A DNA stretch of 64,000 nucleotides from Lysobacter changpingensis. GTDB taxonomy: Bacteria > Pseudomonadota > Gammaproteobacteria > Xanthomonadales > Xanthomonadaceae. Positions within the stretch are counted from its first letter, which is position 1. Each line of letters opens with the position of its first letter. The stretch spans positions 372,001 through 436,000 of the forward strand of contig NZ_JADWPE010000002.1 in NCBI RefSeq assembly GCF_017308985.1, in the 5' to 3' direction. The position numbers and the translations under genes were made by a program. The notes below the pieces were generated by a model that was not told where the DNA came from, ran no database searches, and was given only the letters and a program-made list of their open reading frames with translations. Shown here piece by piece: positions 50,507 through 60,670 of the stretch.

Positions 50507-51952
50507 TTACACCTTGACCGTCTTCCACGTTCCGCGCGAGAACAGCCACAGCGTGAACAGGCCCACCGAGGTTTCGGACACGAATACCGCCCAGAACACG
50601 CCCAGTTCCTGCCAGCCCATCGACACCGCCAGCGCGTACGCCAGGGGGATCTGGATCAGCCAGAAGAACACCACGTTGATCTTGGTCGGCGTCACCGTAT
50701 CGCCCGCGCCGTTGAACGCCTGCACCGACACCATCCACCAGCCGTAGACGAAGTACGAGTACGACAGGATCTGCAGCCATTCGCCGCCGACATCGATCAC
50801 TTTGGCGTCGCTGGTGAACAGCGCGATGAGATCGTGGTGGAAGAAGAAGAACACCACCGAGATCGCCATCGTGAAGGCCATGTTGTACCAGCCGATGCGC
50901 CACACCGCCGCTTCCGCGCGTTCGGGCTGCTGCGCGCCGAGGTTCTGGCCGACCAGCGTCGCCGCCGCGTTCGACATGCCCCACGCCGGCATCAGCGTGA
51001 ACATCATGATGCGGATGGCGATGGTCGCGCCGGCCACCGCCTCGCTGCCCATGCTCGACAGGATGCGCATCAGGAAGATCCACGAGGTCATCGACACGAT
51101 CATCTGGCCGATGCCGCCCAGCGAGGTGCGCACGATGTTCCAAAGCACCGCGCCCTGTACCGCGATCTGCGACCACGCCACGCGGATGTGCTTGCCGCCA
51201 TGGAACAGCACGTACAGCTGCAGCGCGACGCCGGCGCCGCGGCCGATGTTGGTCGCGATCGCCGCGCCTTCGATGCCCAGCGCCGGCACCGGCCCGAAGC
51301 CGAAGATCAGCAGCGGGCACAGCACGATGTTCAATCCGTTCGCCAGCCACAGCACGCGCATCGCGATCGCCGCATCGCCGGCGCCGCGAAAGATCGCGTT
51401 GATCACGAACAGCAGCATGATGATCGCGTTGCCGCCGAGCATCCACTGCGTGTAGCGATACCCGTGCTCGATGCTCCACGCATCGGCGCCCATCAGGCGC
51501 AGCAGGTCCTTCGCCCACACGATGCCGACCACCGCGAACGGCACCGACACCAGCAACGCGATGAGGATCGCCTGCACCGCGCTGATCGCCGCGTCCTCGC
51601 GCCGGTTCTCGCCGATGCGCCGCGCGACGATCGCCGTGACCGACATCGCCAGGCCCATCGCGATGGAATACAGCAAGAAGAGGTAGGTTTCGGTCAGACC
51701 GACCGTCGCCACCGCCGAAGGCCCGAGTTTCGCGACGAACCAGATGTCGACGACCGCGAAGGTCGATTCGAGCACCAGCTCCAGCACCATCGGCACCGCG
51801 AGCAGGAACACCGCGCGGCGCAGCGGGATCTTCGTGTAGTCGGCGTTGGTGCCGCGGATCGCGTCGCGGAGTTCGGACCAGAGGGAATGCGTGGCATCGG
51901 CCGGCATCGCGGCCGTGGGGGACTGCGGTTCGGTGCTCATCGGGGCGTCCAT
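50507..51952 (-). CDS. MATE family multidrug/toxic-compound efflux transporter
   Basis: The 481-residue protein has twelve predicted membrane helices in two related halves, typical of MATE transporters (NorM/DinF type). PMVLELVLESTFAVVDIWFVAKLG is the family's first-half signature, and the second half begins with a similar PMAWG/MSNAAATLVGQNLGA segment. It exports cationic drugs using a sodium or proton gradient; which one cannot be told. ATG at 51952 or 51940 may start. The GNAT gene follows after 4 bp. Confidence 0.9.
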   Translation of the reverse strand: MDAPMSTEPQSPTAAMPADATHSLWSELRDAIRGTNADYTKIPLRRAVFLLAVPMVLELVLESTFAVVDIWFVAKLGPSAVATVGLTETYLFLLYSIAMGLAMSVTAIVARRIGENRREDAAISAVQAILIALLVSVPFAVVGIVWAKDLLRLMGADAWSIEHGYRYTQWMLGGNAIIMLLFVINAIFRGAGDAAIAMRVLWLANGLNIVLCPLLIFGFGPVPALGIEGAAIATNIGRGAGVALQLYVLFHGGKHIRVAWSQIAVQGAVLWNIVRTSLGGIGQMIVSMTSWIFLMRILSSMGSEAVAGATIAIRIMMFTLMPAWGMSNAAATLVGQNLGAQQPERAEAAVWRIGWYNMAFTMAISVVFFFFHHDLIALFTSDAKVIDVGGEWLQILSYSYFVYGWWMVSVQAFNGAGDTVTPTKINVVFFWLIQIPLAYALAVSMGWQELGVFWAVFVSETSVGLFTLWLFSRGTWKTVKV

Positions 51953-52037
51953 TCTCGTGTGCGGAGATGTTAAACGACGAACGGGGCCGCTCCCGATCGA
52001 CATCCGCATGAATCTTCGTGATGCGCACTGCGGCACA

Positions 52038-53102
52038 TCACGCCCGTTTCCGCACGCCGATGGCGAAGGCACGCGCCGGATTGCGGACCAGCAGGGTCGC
52101 GATCGCGTCCTCGTCGAATCCGGCGCCGCGCAGTGCCGGCACCAGCACGGTGAACAGCGGATCGTAAGGCTTGAACTCGCCGCCGCCCGGCTGGCCCGCG
52201 TTGTACCAGCCGGCGTCCTGCGAAATCAGTACGTGTTCGAGCAGCCCGGCCTCGCGCATGCGCCCGAGCATTGAGAGGTATTGGCTTTCCTGACCGGGGC
52301 GGAAGCCGTCGAACGATACCCACGCCCCGCGCCTCGCCGCCTGCACGTGGTGCTCCCCCATGACCTCGTTCTGCGCATGCACCCAGATCCAGGCCGACGG
52401 AGCGAGCCCGGCGGCGTCCAGCGTTTCAAGCTGGGCGAAGGCGCATCGCGCGTTGCGACCGGGCTCCACCTCGCCCCACGGACCGGTGTGGGCGGCAATC
52501 ACCAGCCCGGTTTCCAGGTGCGTGCGTGCCGCTGCGCGCAGGACCTTGCGATCGAGTTCGGCGAGCGGGTCGTTCTCGATGCCTAGTTTGATCAGTCCTG
52601 GACGCACGCCGGTGCCGTCGATGCCCTCGCGCCATTCGCGGGTCCAGCGCGAGGCGAGTTGCGCATCGGTTTCGCGCATCGCATAGGGCGGAATGAAACG
52701 ACCGCCGGCGGCGAGATAGGCGCCGGTGACGGTCAGCATGTGCAATCCGCTCGCTTCGGAAAGACGCCGGATCAAGGCGGCATCGCGACCCAGCGTGGTC
52801 GCCGTGCAATCGACCAGCGTGCGACAGCCCGCCTCGCGCAGTGCGCGAAGGTGCGGCAGCAACGTCGCGACGACGGCATTCGCGTCAGGCGGCAAAGGCG
52901 TTGCGGCCTGTTCGGCATGGGGGCGCAGGTCGGCGTAGAGGTGTTCGTGCGCGAGCGTCACGCCCATCGCATCGGCGTCGATCGGTCCGCGCACCGTCAT
53001 CACCGTGGCGCCGCCACCCGCTGCACCGCGACCGCTGCACGCCGGCAATGCCATCGCGAACGCCGATGCCGCCACGGTGCCGAGGAATTCCCTGCGATGC
53101 AT
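52038..53102 (-). CDS. Phosphotriesterase-like amidohydrolase, exported lipoprotein
   Basis: The 354-residue protein starts with a twin-arginine-like signal (RREFLGT) and a lipobox ending LPAC. The phosphotriesterase fold follows: metal-binding His pair in TLAHEHLYADLR, a Lys in LIKLGIEND that is normally carboxylated, His in AAHTGPWG and VHAQNE, and Asp in LISQDAGWY. These are all PTE/lactonase ligands, so a zinc lactonase or phosphotriesterase acting in the periplasm is likely, perhaps on acyl-lactones. It lies between hutU and the MATE gene on the same strand. Confidence 0.85.
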   Translation of the reverse strand: MHRREFLGTVAASAFAMALPACSGRGAAGGGATVMTVRGPIDADAMGVTLAHEHLYADLRPHAEQAATPLPPDANAVVATLLPHLRALREAGCRTLVDCTATTLGRDAALIRRLSEASGLHMLTVTGAYLAAGGRFIPPYAMRETDAQLASRWTREWREGIDGTGVRPGLIKLGIENDPLAELDRKVLRAAARTHLETGLVIAAHTGPWGEVEPGRNARCAFAQLETLDAAGLAPSAWIWVHAQNEVMGEHHVQAARRGAWVSFDGFRPGQESQYLSMLGRMREAGLLEHVLISQDAGWYNAGQPGGGEFKPYDPLFTVLVPALRGAGFDEDAIATLLVRNPARAFAIGVRKRA

Positions 53103-53153
53103 GGCGCGGACCTCCGTACCGATGGACGCCCGATGTTAGCGCCCTCAAGAACG

Positions 53154-53181
53154 CGAACGGCCCGGTTTCCCGGGCCGTTCG
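53154..53181 (-). terminator. Terminator of hutU
   Basis: A perfect 12-bp stem (53154-53165 and 53170-53181, loop TTTC) is followed on the minus strand by CGTTCTT. It lies 28 bp past the hutU stop and separates hutU from the phosphotriesterase-like gene. Confidence 0.7.
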
Positions 53182-53209
53182 TCGCATCAGGGCCACAGCT
53201 CGCCGACGA

Positions 53210-54874
<1,665 letters not shown>

Positions 54875-55016
54875 CGGACAACTCCGTCGGCTGGGCGTCG
54901 CGATCGCGACGCGCGGAACAGGCTCCGGAATTATCGCGCCGCGCCTTGCGGCCGGAAGCGCCGTCGGGCCTGCGGGGCGGCGATCCGGGGCGAATTCCCG
55001 TCTGCCGCGACCGTTT

Positions 55017-55031
55017 TGTATACGCTGTACA
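55017..55031. promoter_or_regulatory. Operator-like dyad TGTATACGCTGTACA
   Basis: A 15-bp imperfect dyad (5 of 7 base pairs symmetric, centre 55024) ends one base before the TetR start codon. TetR regulators often bind such TGTA/TACA dyads to repress themselves. It overlaps the ribosome-binding region of the TetR gene and lies in the 158 bp separating it from hutU. Confidence 0.5.
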
Positions 55032-55032
55032 C

Positions 55033-55629
55033 ATGAGCCGTCGCCGCACCCCGTCCGAGCACACCGCCGATCGCATCCTGCGCGCCGCGCGCACGCTGTT
55101 CGAACGCGAGGGCGCGGCGGGCGTGAGCATGCGGCGGGTGGCGACGGCGGTCGGCGTGACGCCGATGGCGATCTATCGGCATTTTCCCAATCGCGAGGCG
55201 CTGCTCAAGCGCATCGGCGACGACAGCTTCGATGCGATCGCCCGGCACTGGCATGCGCGTGCGCGCGGCGGCGACGTGCTCGAACGCCTGCTCGCGGTGC
55301 AGCGGATCTATCTGGATTACGCACTCGCGCATCCGCACCTGTTCGATCACGCGTTCTCCACCGCGCGCACGGATGCACGGCGTTTTCCCGAGGATTTCCA
55401 CGCGCGCCGTTCGCCCACGCTGAACGTGGTCGCCGATGCGGTGGAGGACGCGATGCGCGCGGGCGTGCTGCGCGAGGACGACGTGTGGGACGTGGCGGTG
55501 ACGCTGTGGGCGCACACGCACGGACTGATCGCGCTGTATCGCGCGGGGCGGTTCAACTTCGACGAGGTTGCGTTTCGCCGGTATTACGAGGCGTCGTTGC
55601 AGCGGTTGTTGCGGGGGTTGGTGGGGTGA
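55033..55629 (+). CDS. TetR/AcrR family transcriptional regulator
   Basis: The 198-residue protein has an N-terminal TetR helix-turn-helix ([23 protein letters not shown], about residues 31-53) and an alpha-helical ligand domain with many His/Arg/Asp residues. The ligand domain resembles TetR_C_11-type proteins. It is divergent from hutU, so it may control hutU, itself, or an unrelated target; hut genes are classically controlled by the GntR protein HutC, which is not visible here. Coding G/C content and codons match neighbours. Confidence 0.88.
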   Translation: MSRRRTPSEHTADRILRAARTLFEREGAAGVSMRRVATAVGVTPMAIYRHFPNREALLKRIGDDSFDAIARHWHARARGGDVLERLLAVQRIYLDYALAHPHLFDHAFSTARTDARRFPEDFHARRSPTLNVVADAVEDAMRAGVLREDDVWDVAVTLWAHTHGLIALYRAGRFNFDEVAFRRYYEASLQRLLRGLVG

Positions 55630-55674
55630 GTGACGTGTGCGGCGGCGATGCAGGGACGCCCGATCGTTGTCGTG

Positions 55675-55814
55675 GCATCCGTCATTCCGGCGAAGGCCGG
55701 GATCCAGGCTGACACGCGGTCCCCAAAGCTGGAACGACGGTGAGGTGATTTGCCCCAGCGGGAGTGCCCGGGGGTTACGGGCCGGATCCCGGCCTTCGCC
55801 GGGATGACGGATGC
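55675..55814. repeat. Inverted pair of dispersed hairpin elements
   Basis: GCATCCGTCATTCCGGCGAA... (55675-55704) and its near-perfect reverse complement (55784-55814) flank about 80 bp. Each copy is itself a hairpin around GAAG/CTTC. The single copy at 42895 is the same family. The pair lies between convergent TetR and secreted-protein genes and may act as a bidirectional terminator. No transposase lies inside. Confidence 0.75.
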
Positions 55815-55848
55815 CCCACCTTCCGCCCCTCCACTCGCACGCGGGAAC

Positions 55849-56337
55849 TCAACGCCGCGGCTCGATCGCCGGCTTCAGCTCGTTCACCGGCGGCGGAGGC
55901 GGGATCTCGATCGTTTCCAGCCGCTGTGCCTGCGCTTCCTTGCCCGCGCGCCAGGCTTCGTGCGTGGCGCGGCGGGCCTGGTAATCCTGCAGGATGCGCG
56001 CCGAGTCGGCGGGCGTCGCCGCGGCGGCGCGGCGGGCGTCGGTCTGCGCGCGGTCGGCTTCCATCAGGCGGTCCTGGCGGTCGATCTGGCTGCGCAGTGT
56101 GTCTACCTGCACGCGGCGGCTCGACGCATCGAGCTGGCGGTTCAAGGTCTGCAACGAGGTGTCGCGCGAGCTGTCCACCCCGCGCGGCAAACGCGGCTGC
56201 GAGGACGGCGAGATCGGCGCCATGCGCGGCGGCGGTTGCAGCGTGTTGACCGGCGGCTGCTGCGCCAGCGCCGGCACGACGGCCAGCGCCAGCGCGAGCG
56301 CCGGCACGGATCGCCATGCGCGCATCGAACGCTTCAT
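55849..56337 (-). CDS. Secreted coiled-coil protein, unknown function
   Basis: The 162-residue product has a signal peptide (cleavage after ALA) and a Pro-rich start of the mature part. An Arg/Gln/Asp/Ala-rich helical region (QTLNRQLDASSRRVQVDTLRS to KEAQAQRLE) predicted as coiled coil follows, then a PPPPP tail. I recognise no family. It lies 4 bp after the next upstream small secreted gene and is probably co-transcribed with it. Confidence 0.65.
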   Translation of the reverse strand: MKRSMRAWRSVPALALALAVVPALAQQPPVNTLQPPPRMAPISPSSQPRLPRGVDSSRDTSLQTLNRQLDASSRRVQVDTLRSQIDRQDRLMEADRAQTDARRAAAATPADSARILQDYQARRATHEAWRAGKEAQAQRLETIEIPPPPPVNELKPAIEPRR

Positions 56338-56341
56338 GCGA

Positions 56342-56716
56342 TCAGCGCACCGACGGGTCGAGTCGGCGCAGCGCGTCGGCCAGGTCGGTCTCGCCGGTGC
56401 GGTCGATCTGCTCGCGGCTGTAGCTGCGGCCCGGGCCGATGCACAACGCCTTGCCGGTCTTCGGATCGCGCGGGCGGATGTTGGTGCCGGTGTTCTTGAC
56501 GCAGCCGACGTTGGAGTTGCGCTCCTTCGCGGGCGGGTCGGATGCGGCCTGCGCGTCGGCCGACACGGCCGCGTCGACCTGCGTGGGGGCCGCCTGCACC
56601 TGGGCCTGGGCCTGGGCGTCGACCGCCGTCTGCGCGGTCGCACCGAAGGCGCACATGCCGAGCACGACCGCGAGCGCGGCGATCGCCGGGCTGCGATTGC
56701 GGTTGCTGGAGTTCAT
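56342..56716 (-). CDS. Secreted Ala/Gln-rich protein, unknown function
   Basis: The 124-residue product has a signal peptide (GMCAFGATAQ), an Ala/Gln/Val-rich stretch (VDAQAQAQVQAA) and a conserved-looking C-terminal half with two cysteines (NVGCVKNTGT and ALCIGPGRSYSREQIDRTGETD). That half could fold as a small periplasmic domain. The ATG at 56716 is preceded by AGGTGACG; an ATG five codons upstream is less favoured. It precedes another small secreted gene. Not recognised. Confidence 0.65.
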   Translation of the reverse strand: MNSSNRNRSPAIAALAVVLGMCAFGATAQTAVDAQAQAQVQAAPTQVDAAVSADAQAASDPPAKERNSNVGCVKNTGTNIRPRDPKTGKALCIGPGRSYSREQIDRTGETDLADALRRLDPSVR

Positions 56717-56815
56717 GACGTCACCTGGCATGGAACGGCGTCATCGCCGTACCTCCACCATACGCCCACCATCCCAAGCGGAAAGTGAGCGGAAACGACC
56801 GGATTTAGGCCATCG

Positions 56816-57382
56816 TCAGGCTTGTGGGCACGCGACCTGGCGGCCCTCGCGGAAAGCCGTCGCCTCGGCCTCCGTGGCCGGACGCGGGTCGATGCCGTCG
56901 TCGAACAGCACGCGCCAGACGCCGTCGGCACCCCGGTGCCAGACCGAATGGAAGGCGCCGATGCGGAAACGCTGCGTCGTCTTCGGGTCCAGGTCCTCGA
57001 ACAGCGACGGGCCGCTCGACCAGGCCACGTTCGCGACGCCGTCCCCGCCGGCCGCGCCGATCGTGGTCCGGGTCGGATACCACGACAGCCTGAACCGCTT
57101 GCCTTCGACGATGCCGGCCCAGCGCCTGGCGATCGCCTCGCGCCCGCGCGTGGGCTGCGCCTGGCTCGCGCCGAACGCGGCGTTGGCGTCGATGTGCGAA
57201 GCGAACGCCGCCGCGTCGTGATCGGCGACCGATTGCGCGAAGCTCAGCTCGCGCGCCCAGACCTCGCATTCGGCGGAACTCATGCGCGCCGGCTCGGGCT
57301 TCGGCGCGGTCTGCGCGAATGCCGCGGCGGACACGGCGAGCGACACGGCGGCGGACAGGCGGATCACGGCAGGCTGGCGCAT
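56816..57382 (-). CDS. Secreted SnoaL/NTF2-like (DUF4440-type) protein
   Basis: The 188-residue product has a signal peptide (cleavage after AFA) and an NTF2-like fold: ECEVWARELSFAQSVADHDAAAFASHIDANAAF, then GREAIARRWAGIVEGKRFRLSW and VWHRGADGVWRVLFDDG. This is the pattern of DUF4440 proteins with a hydrophobic cavity; no function is known. ATG at 57382 is preceded by GGAGCC. It is the first gene of a minus-strand run of three small secreted genes and diverges from the phosphodiesterase gene. Confidence 0.75.
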   Translation of the reverse strand: MRQPAVIRLSAAVSLAVSAAAFAQTAPKPEPARMSSAECEVWARELSFAQSVADHDAAAFASHIDANAAFGASQAQPTRGREAIARRWAGIVEGKRFRLSWYPTRTTIGAAGGDGVANVAWSSGPSLFEDLDPKTTQRFRIGAFHSVWHRGADGVWRVLFDDGIDPRPATEAEATAFREGRQVACPQA

Positions 57383-57509
57383 GGCGGGCTCCGGTGCCGG
57401 CGGACGTCGCCGGCTTGCGGCCACTGGATTGCGGCCACTATTGGCAAGGCGGCGCGGCGGCGCCAGCGACTAAAGTCATGCCGCAACACACGCTCGCTAT
57501 CATCGGCGG

Positions 57510-58745
57510 ATGCCTTTCCTTCGTGCCGCGGCCGTCGCCGCCTGTTTCGTCCTGTCCGCCTGCAGCGCCCACGCTCCGCGCCCCGCTCAAGCGGCGCCGC
57601 GCACCGTGGTGCTGGTTTCCATCGACGCGTTCCGCGCCGATTACCTGTCGAAGGACGCCACGCCGAATCTCGTGCGCCTCGCCGACGAAGGCGTGCGGGC
57701 GGAGTGGATGAACCCGTCGTACCCCTCGCTCACCTTCCCGAACCACTACACGCTGGCGACCGGCCTGCGCCCCGACCGGCATGGCGTGATCCACAACCGC
57801 ATGAGCGATGCGGACATCGGCGATTTCGCGGTGGCCGACCGCAGCGCCGTGGACGACAGCCGCTGGTGGGGCGGCGAACCGATCTGGGTCACCGCCGAGA
57901 AACAGGGCGTGCGCAGCGCGAGCTGGGCGTGGCCGGGCAGCAGCGCGCCGATCGGCGGCATCCGTCCGAGCCAGTGGGTCGCCTACAACGACACGGTGTC
58001 GCCGGCGCGCCGCATCGACGACGTACTCGTCTGGCTCGACGCGCCGCCCGCGCAGCGCCCGCGCCTGGTCACGGTGTATTTCGAACAGCTCGACAAGGCC
58101 GGCCACGACCACGGCCCCGACTCGCCGCAGGTGCGCCGCACGCTCGGCGAACTCGATGCGGTGATCGGCCGGCTGCGCGACGGGCTGGACGCACGCGGGC
58201 TGCTGGACTGGACGGACCTGGTCGTCGTTTCCGACCACGGCATGGCGAAGGTCGGTCCGGGTCGCGCGATCGGCGTGGAGCAGATGATCGCGCCGTCGAT
58301 CGCGACGGTGGTGTCGGATGGCCAGTCGATCGGCGTGCAACCGCTGCCCGGCCGCGAGCGCGAGGCCGAAGCACGGCTGCTTGGCGCTCACGCGCACTAC
58401 GATTGCTACAGGCGCGAGGAATTGCCGGCGCGCTGGCATTACGGGACGAACCCGCGCATACCGCCGATCGTGTGCCAGATGCACGAAGGCTGGGACGCGC
58501 TGTATCCGCAGAAACTCGCCAGGCGTTCGCCGGAGGCGACGCGCGGTTCGCACGGCTACGATCCGGCGCTGCCGTCGATGCGTGCGCTGTTCGTCGCACG
58601 CGGGCCGTCGTTCGTGCCGGGCACGCGGCTGCCGGCGTTCGACAACGTGGACGTGTACCCGCTGCTGGCGCGACTGCTCGATATCGAAGCCGCGCCGAAC
58701 GACGGCGACGTCGCGCCGCTGCTGCCCGCGTTGCGCGGGCGCTGA
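57510..58745 (+). CDS. NPP-type phosphodiesterase/nucleotide pyrophosphatase lipoprotein
   Basis: The 411-residue protein has a lipobox (VLSAC) and an alkaline-phosphatase-superfamily NPP domain: metal-binding VSIDAFRADYL, nucleophile Thr in PSLTFPNHYTLATG, KAGHDHGPDS, VVVSDHGMAKVG and HGYDPALPSM. These are the signature residues of ectonucleotide pyrophosphatase/phosphodiesterases, which cleave nucleotide or lysophospholipid phosphodiesters in the periplasm. It ends in a bidirectional terminator and is convergent with the methyltransferase gene. Confidence 0.88.
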   Translation: MPFLRAAAVAACFVLSACSAHAPRPAQAAPRTVVLVSIDAFRADYLSKDATPNLVRLADEGVRAEWMNPSYPSLTFPNHYTLATGLRPDRHGVIHNRMSDADIGDFAVADRSAVDDSRWWGGEPIWVTAEKQGVRSASWAWPGSSAPIGGIRPSQWVAYNDTVSPARRIDDVLVWLDAPPAQRPRLVTVYFEQLDKAGHDHGPDSPQVRRTLGELDAVIGRLRDGLDARGLLDWTDLVVVSDHGMAKVGPGRAIGVEQMIAPSIATVVSDGQSIGVQPLPGREREAEARLLGAHAHYDCYRREELPARWHYGTNPRIPPIVCQMHEGWDALYPQKLARRSPEATRGSHGYDPALPSMRALFVARGPSFVPGTRLPAFDNVDVYPLLARLLDIEAAPNDGDVAPLLPALRGR

Positions 58746-58750
58746 GTGCG

Positions 58751-58779
58751 CGTCCACGCGGCGATGGGCCGCGTGGACG
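58751..58779. terminator. Bidirectional terminator hairpin
   Basis: A perfect 12-bp stem (58751-58762 and 58768-58779, 5-nt loop) lies 6 bp after the NPP gene and 12 bp before the end of the methyltransferase gene. No T run is present, so efficiency is uncertain. Confidence 0.65.
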
Positions 58780-58790
58780 TCGCCAGTGGT

Positions 58791-60506
58791 TTACTTACCG
58801 CGCGGCTTCGCCGGCTTTTCGGCCGAGGCTTCGGCCTTCGGCGGCTTGGCCTTCGCCGCCGGTTTGGCGGGCTTCGCCGCTTCCTTCTCGACGCTCTTCG
58901 CGGCCGGTTTCGTCGCGGCCTTCGCGGCCGGCTTCGCGACCTCGGCCGCCTGCGCCGGCGGCGTCGCCAGCATGGCGTTGAGCTTCAGCGACTCCAGCGC
59001 CGCATCCACCTGCCTGCGCACCGACGCGGCGACTTCATCGGCATCCTCCAGCGGCTGGCCATCGCGCATGACGGCGAGCCCGTCCTGCGCCACCGCCTGC
59101 AGCACGGCGCCCACCATCGCCTCGACGTCGACGTTGCCGTCCAGCAGCGGCAACACGAAGCGTTCGAGCGGGCCCGGTTGCACCGACTGGTGCCATTCGT
59201 TGAACAGCGCCATCGGCTGCGCACCGGCCGCGGCCAGCGCACGGAGCGGCGCACGCGCGAACGGGCGCCCGGACAACGCGCCCGCCACCACCGGTTCGCT
59301 GCGGAAACGCACGGCATTGCCGATGAGAAGGTTGGTGACCAGGTCGAGCGCGCGGGCGGCGTCTTCCATCGTGAAATCGGCCAGCAGTTCGGCCACCGGC
59401 ACGGTCGCCGGCCATGCGGCGTTGAGGCGTTCGATCACCGCGCGCGTCACCGGCGAAGACGTGGTGACGGTGGCGCCGCCGATGTAGGTCCAGCGGTCGG
59501 CGCCGTTGGCGTCGGCCTCGTCGCGCACGTAGCGGCCGGCGACGTGCAGGCGGACGGTGCGTTCGGGATCGAGCTGGTAGCGGATCCGCGCGGCGCGGTC
59601 GGCATGCACCAGCAGGGTCTGGCGGAACGTGCGGTTCTGCAGGAAATCCATCAGCTGTTCCAGCACGACCTGGTCGCCGCCGCATTCGGCCAGCAGCGCC
59701 GGTGCCGCGGAGACGCCGTAGTTGCTGGCGAACATCGAGGCGATCGTCGCATCGCCGAGGTATTCCAGCCCCTGCGCGCGCGCACCGGCCACGAAATCGC
59801 GGAAATAGCAGGGCGCGTTGCACAGCTCCAGGTACTCGTGGCTGAGGTAGAAGTCCTCGCCGCCCCGGATCATGTCGATGTGTTCCTTCATGACGGTGGA
59901 CAGCACGCTGCCCTGCGCCGCCTGCTCGTGCAGGAACTCGATCATCCCGCGCGCGTAGGCCAGCTGTTCCTGCGCGCTGGCGCGATCGCCGCCGCGCAGC
60001 AGCATCGCGTCGCGCACGATCTCCTTCGCCTTCCAGCCCGGATACGTGTTGTAGCTGACGTACGCGATGCCGTCAGGCGCGAGGAACTCGTTGCACACGC
60101 GCAGGATCGCCGCGCGCACGTCGTCCGGCACCCAGCTGTAGACGCCGTGGCAGACGATGTAGTCGAACCTGCCCAGCGCCGGATCGAGGTCGGCGAGGCT
60201 CCCCTGGATCAGGCGGACGTTCGACAGGCCCATCGCTTCGACGATGTGGCGACCGGCGTCGATCTGCACCGGCGAGAGGTCGATGCCGACCACGTCGGCC
60301 TCCGGGTGACGCACCGCGAACGGGATCAGGTTGCCGCCGGCCGCGCAGCCCAGTTCGAGCACGCGCGCGCGACCGGGCACGGGCGCCTCCAGTCCGAACA
60401 GGTGCGCCACCGCGCGCAGGTGCTCCGGCGCGCTGCCGGCGAAGGCGGCGGAGGTGTATGGCACTTCATCGTAGGTTTTACCGATGCGGTCAATCAGAGC
60501 TGTCAT
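58791..60506 (-). CDS. SAM-dependent methyltransferase with regulatory domain and Lys/Ala/Pro tail
   Basis: The 571-residue protein starts with a class-I methyltransferase domain (motif I VLELGCAAGGNLIPF, DVVGIDLS, YSWVPDDVR). A central MethyTransf_Reg-type region (about residues 220-340) includes HEYLELCNAPCYFRDF. Residues 330-510 form a third region of unknown fold. The last 52 residues (520-571) are almost entirely Lys, Ala and Pro, like histone-H1-type tails, suggesting nucleic-acid or granule binding. Substrate unknown. It diverges from the ada-alkA gene across 164 bp that contain a perfect palindrome. Confidence 0.8.
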   Translation of the reverse strand: MTALIDRIGKTYDEVPYTSAAFAGSAPEHLRAVAHLFGLEAPVPGRARVLELGCAAGGNLIPFAVRHPEADVVGIDLSPVQIDAGRHIVEAMGLSNVRLIQGSLADLDPALGRFDYIVCHGVYSWVPDDVRAAILRVCNEFLAPDGIAYVSYNTYPGWKAKEIVRDAMLLRGGDRASAQEQLAYARGMIEFLHEQAAQGSVLSTVMKEHIDMIRGGEDFYLSHEYLELCNAPCYFRDFVAGARAQGLEYLGDATIASMFASNYGVSAAPALLAECGGDQVVLEQLMDFLQNRTFRQTLLVHADRAARIRYQLDPERTVRLHVAGRYVRDEADANGADRWTYIGGATVTTSSPVTRAVIERLNAAWPATVPVAELLADFTMEDAARALDLVTNLLIGNAVRFRSEPVVAGALSGRPFARAPLRALAAAGAQPMALFNEWHQSVQPGPLERFVLPLLDGNVDVEAMVGAVLQAVAQDGLAVMRDGQPLEDADEVAASVRRQVDAALESLKLNAMLATPPAQAAEVAKPAAKAATKPAAKSVEKEAAKPAKPAAKAKPPKAEASAEKPAKPRGK

Positions 60507-60563
60507 GGTTATGGCCTGTTCGAAGAGGCCCGCATTCTGGGTAGCGCGACCGGCGCGCCGGAA

Positions 60564-60577
60564 TCAGATGCATCTGA
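60564..60577. promoter_or_regulatory. Perfect 14-bp palindrome in a divergent promoter region
   Basis: TCAGATGCATCTGA lies in the 164 bp between the methyltransferase gene (minus) and ada-alkA (plus), 58 bp from one start and 94 bp from the other. It is a plausible operator for either gene. It does not match the E. coli Ada box. Confidence 0.45.
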
Positions 60578-60670
60578 ATTTGGGCGGGCCGGATTTGCGG
60601 GGCCGGAGCCGTCCACGTGCATGTCCGAATCCGGCCAGTTCGCCCCGCCCGACGGTGCTAGCCTGACCCC

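Noticed and set aside
55675-55814. Insertion-sequence ends
   Set aside because: Only about 80 bp lie between the inverted arms, no transposase is present, and single copies occur elsewhere.
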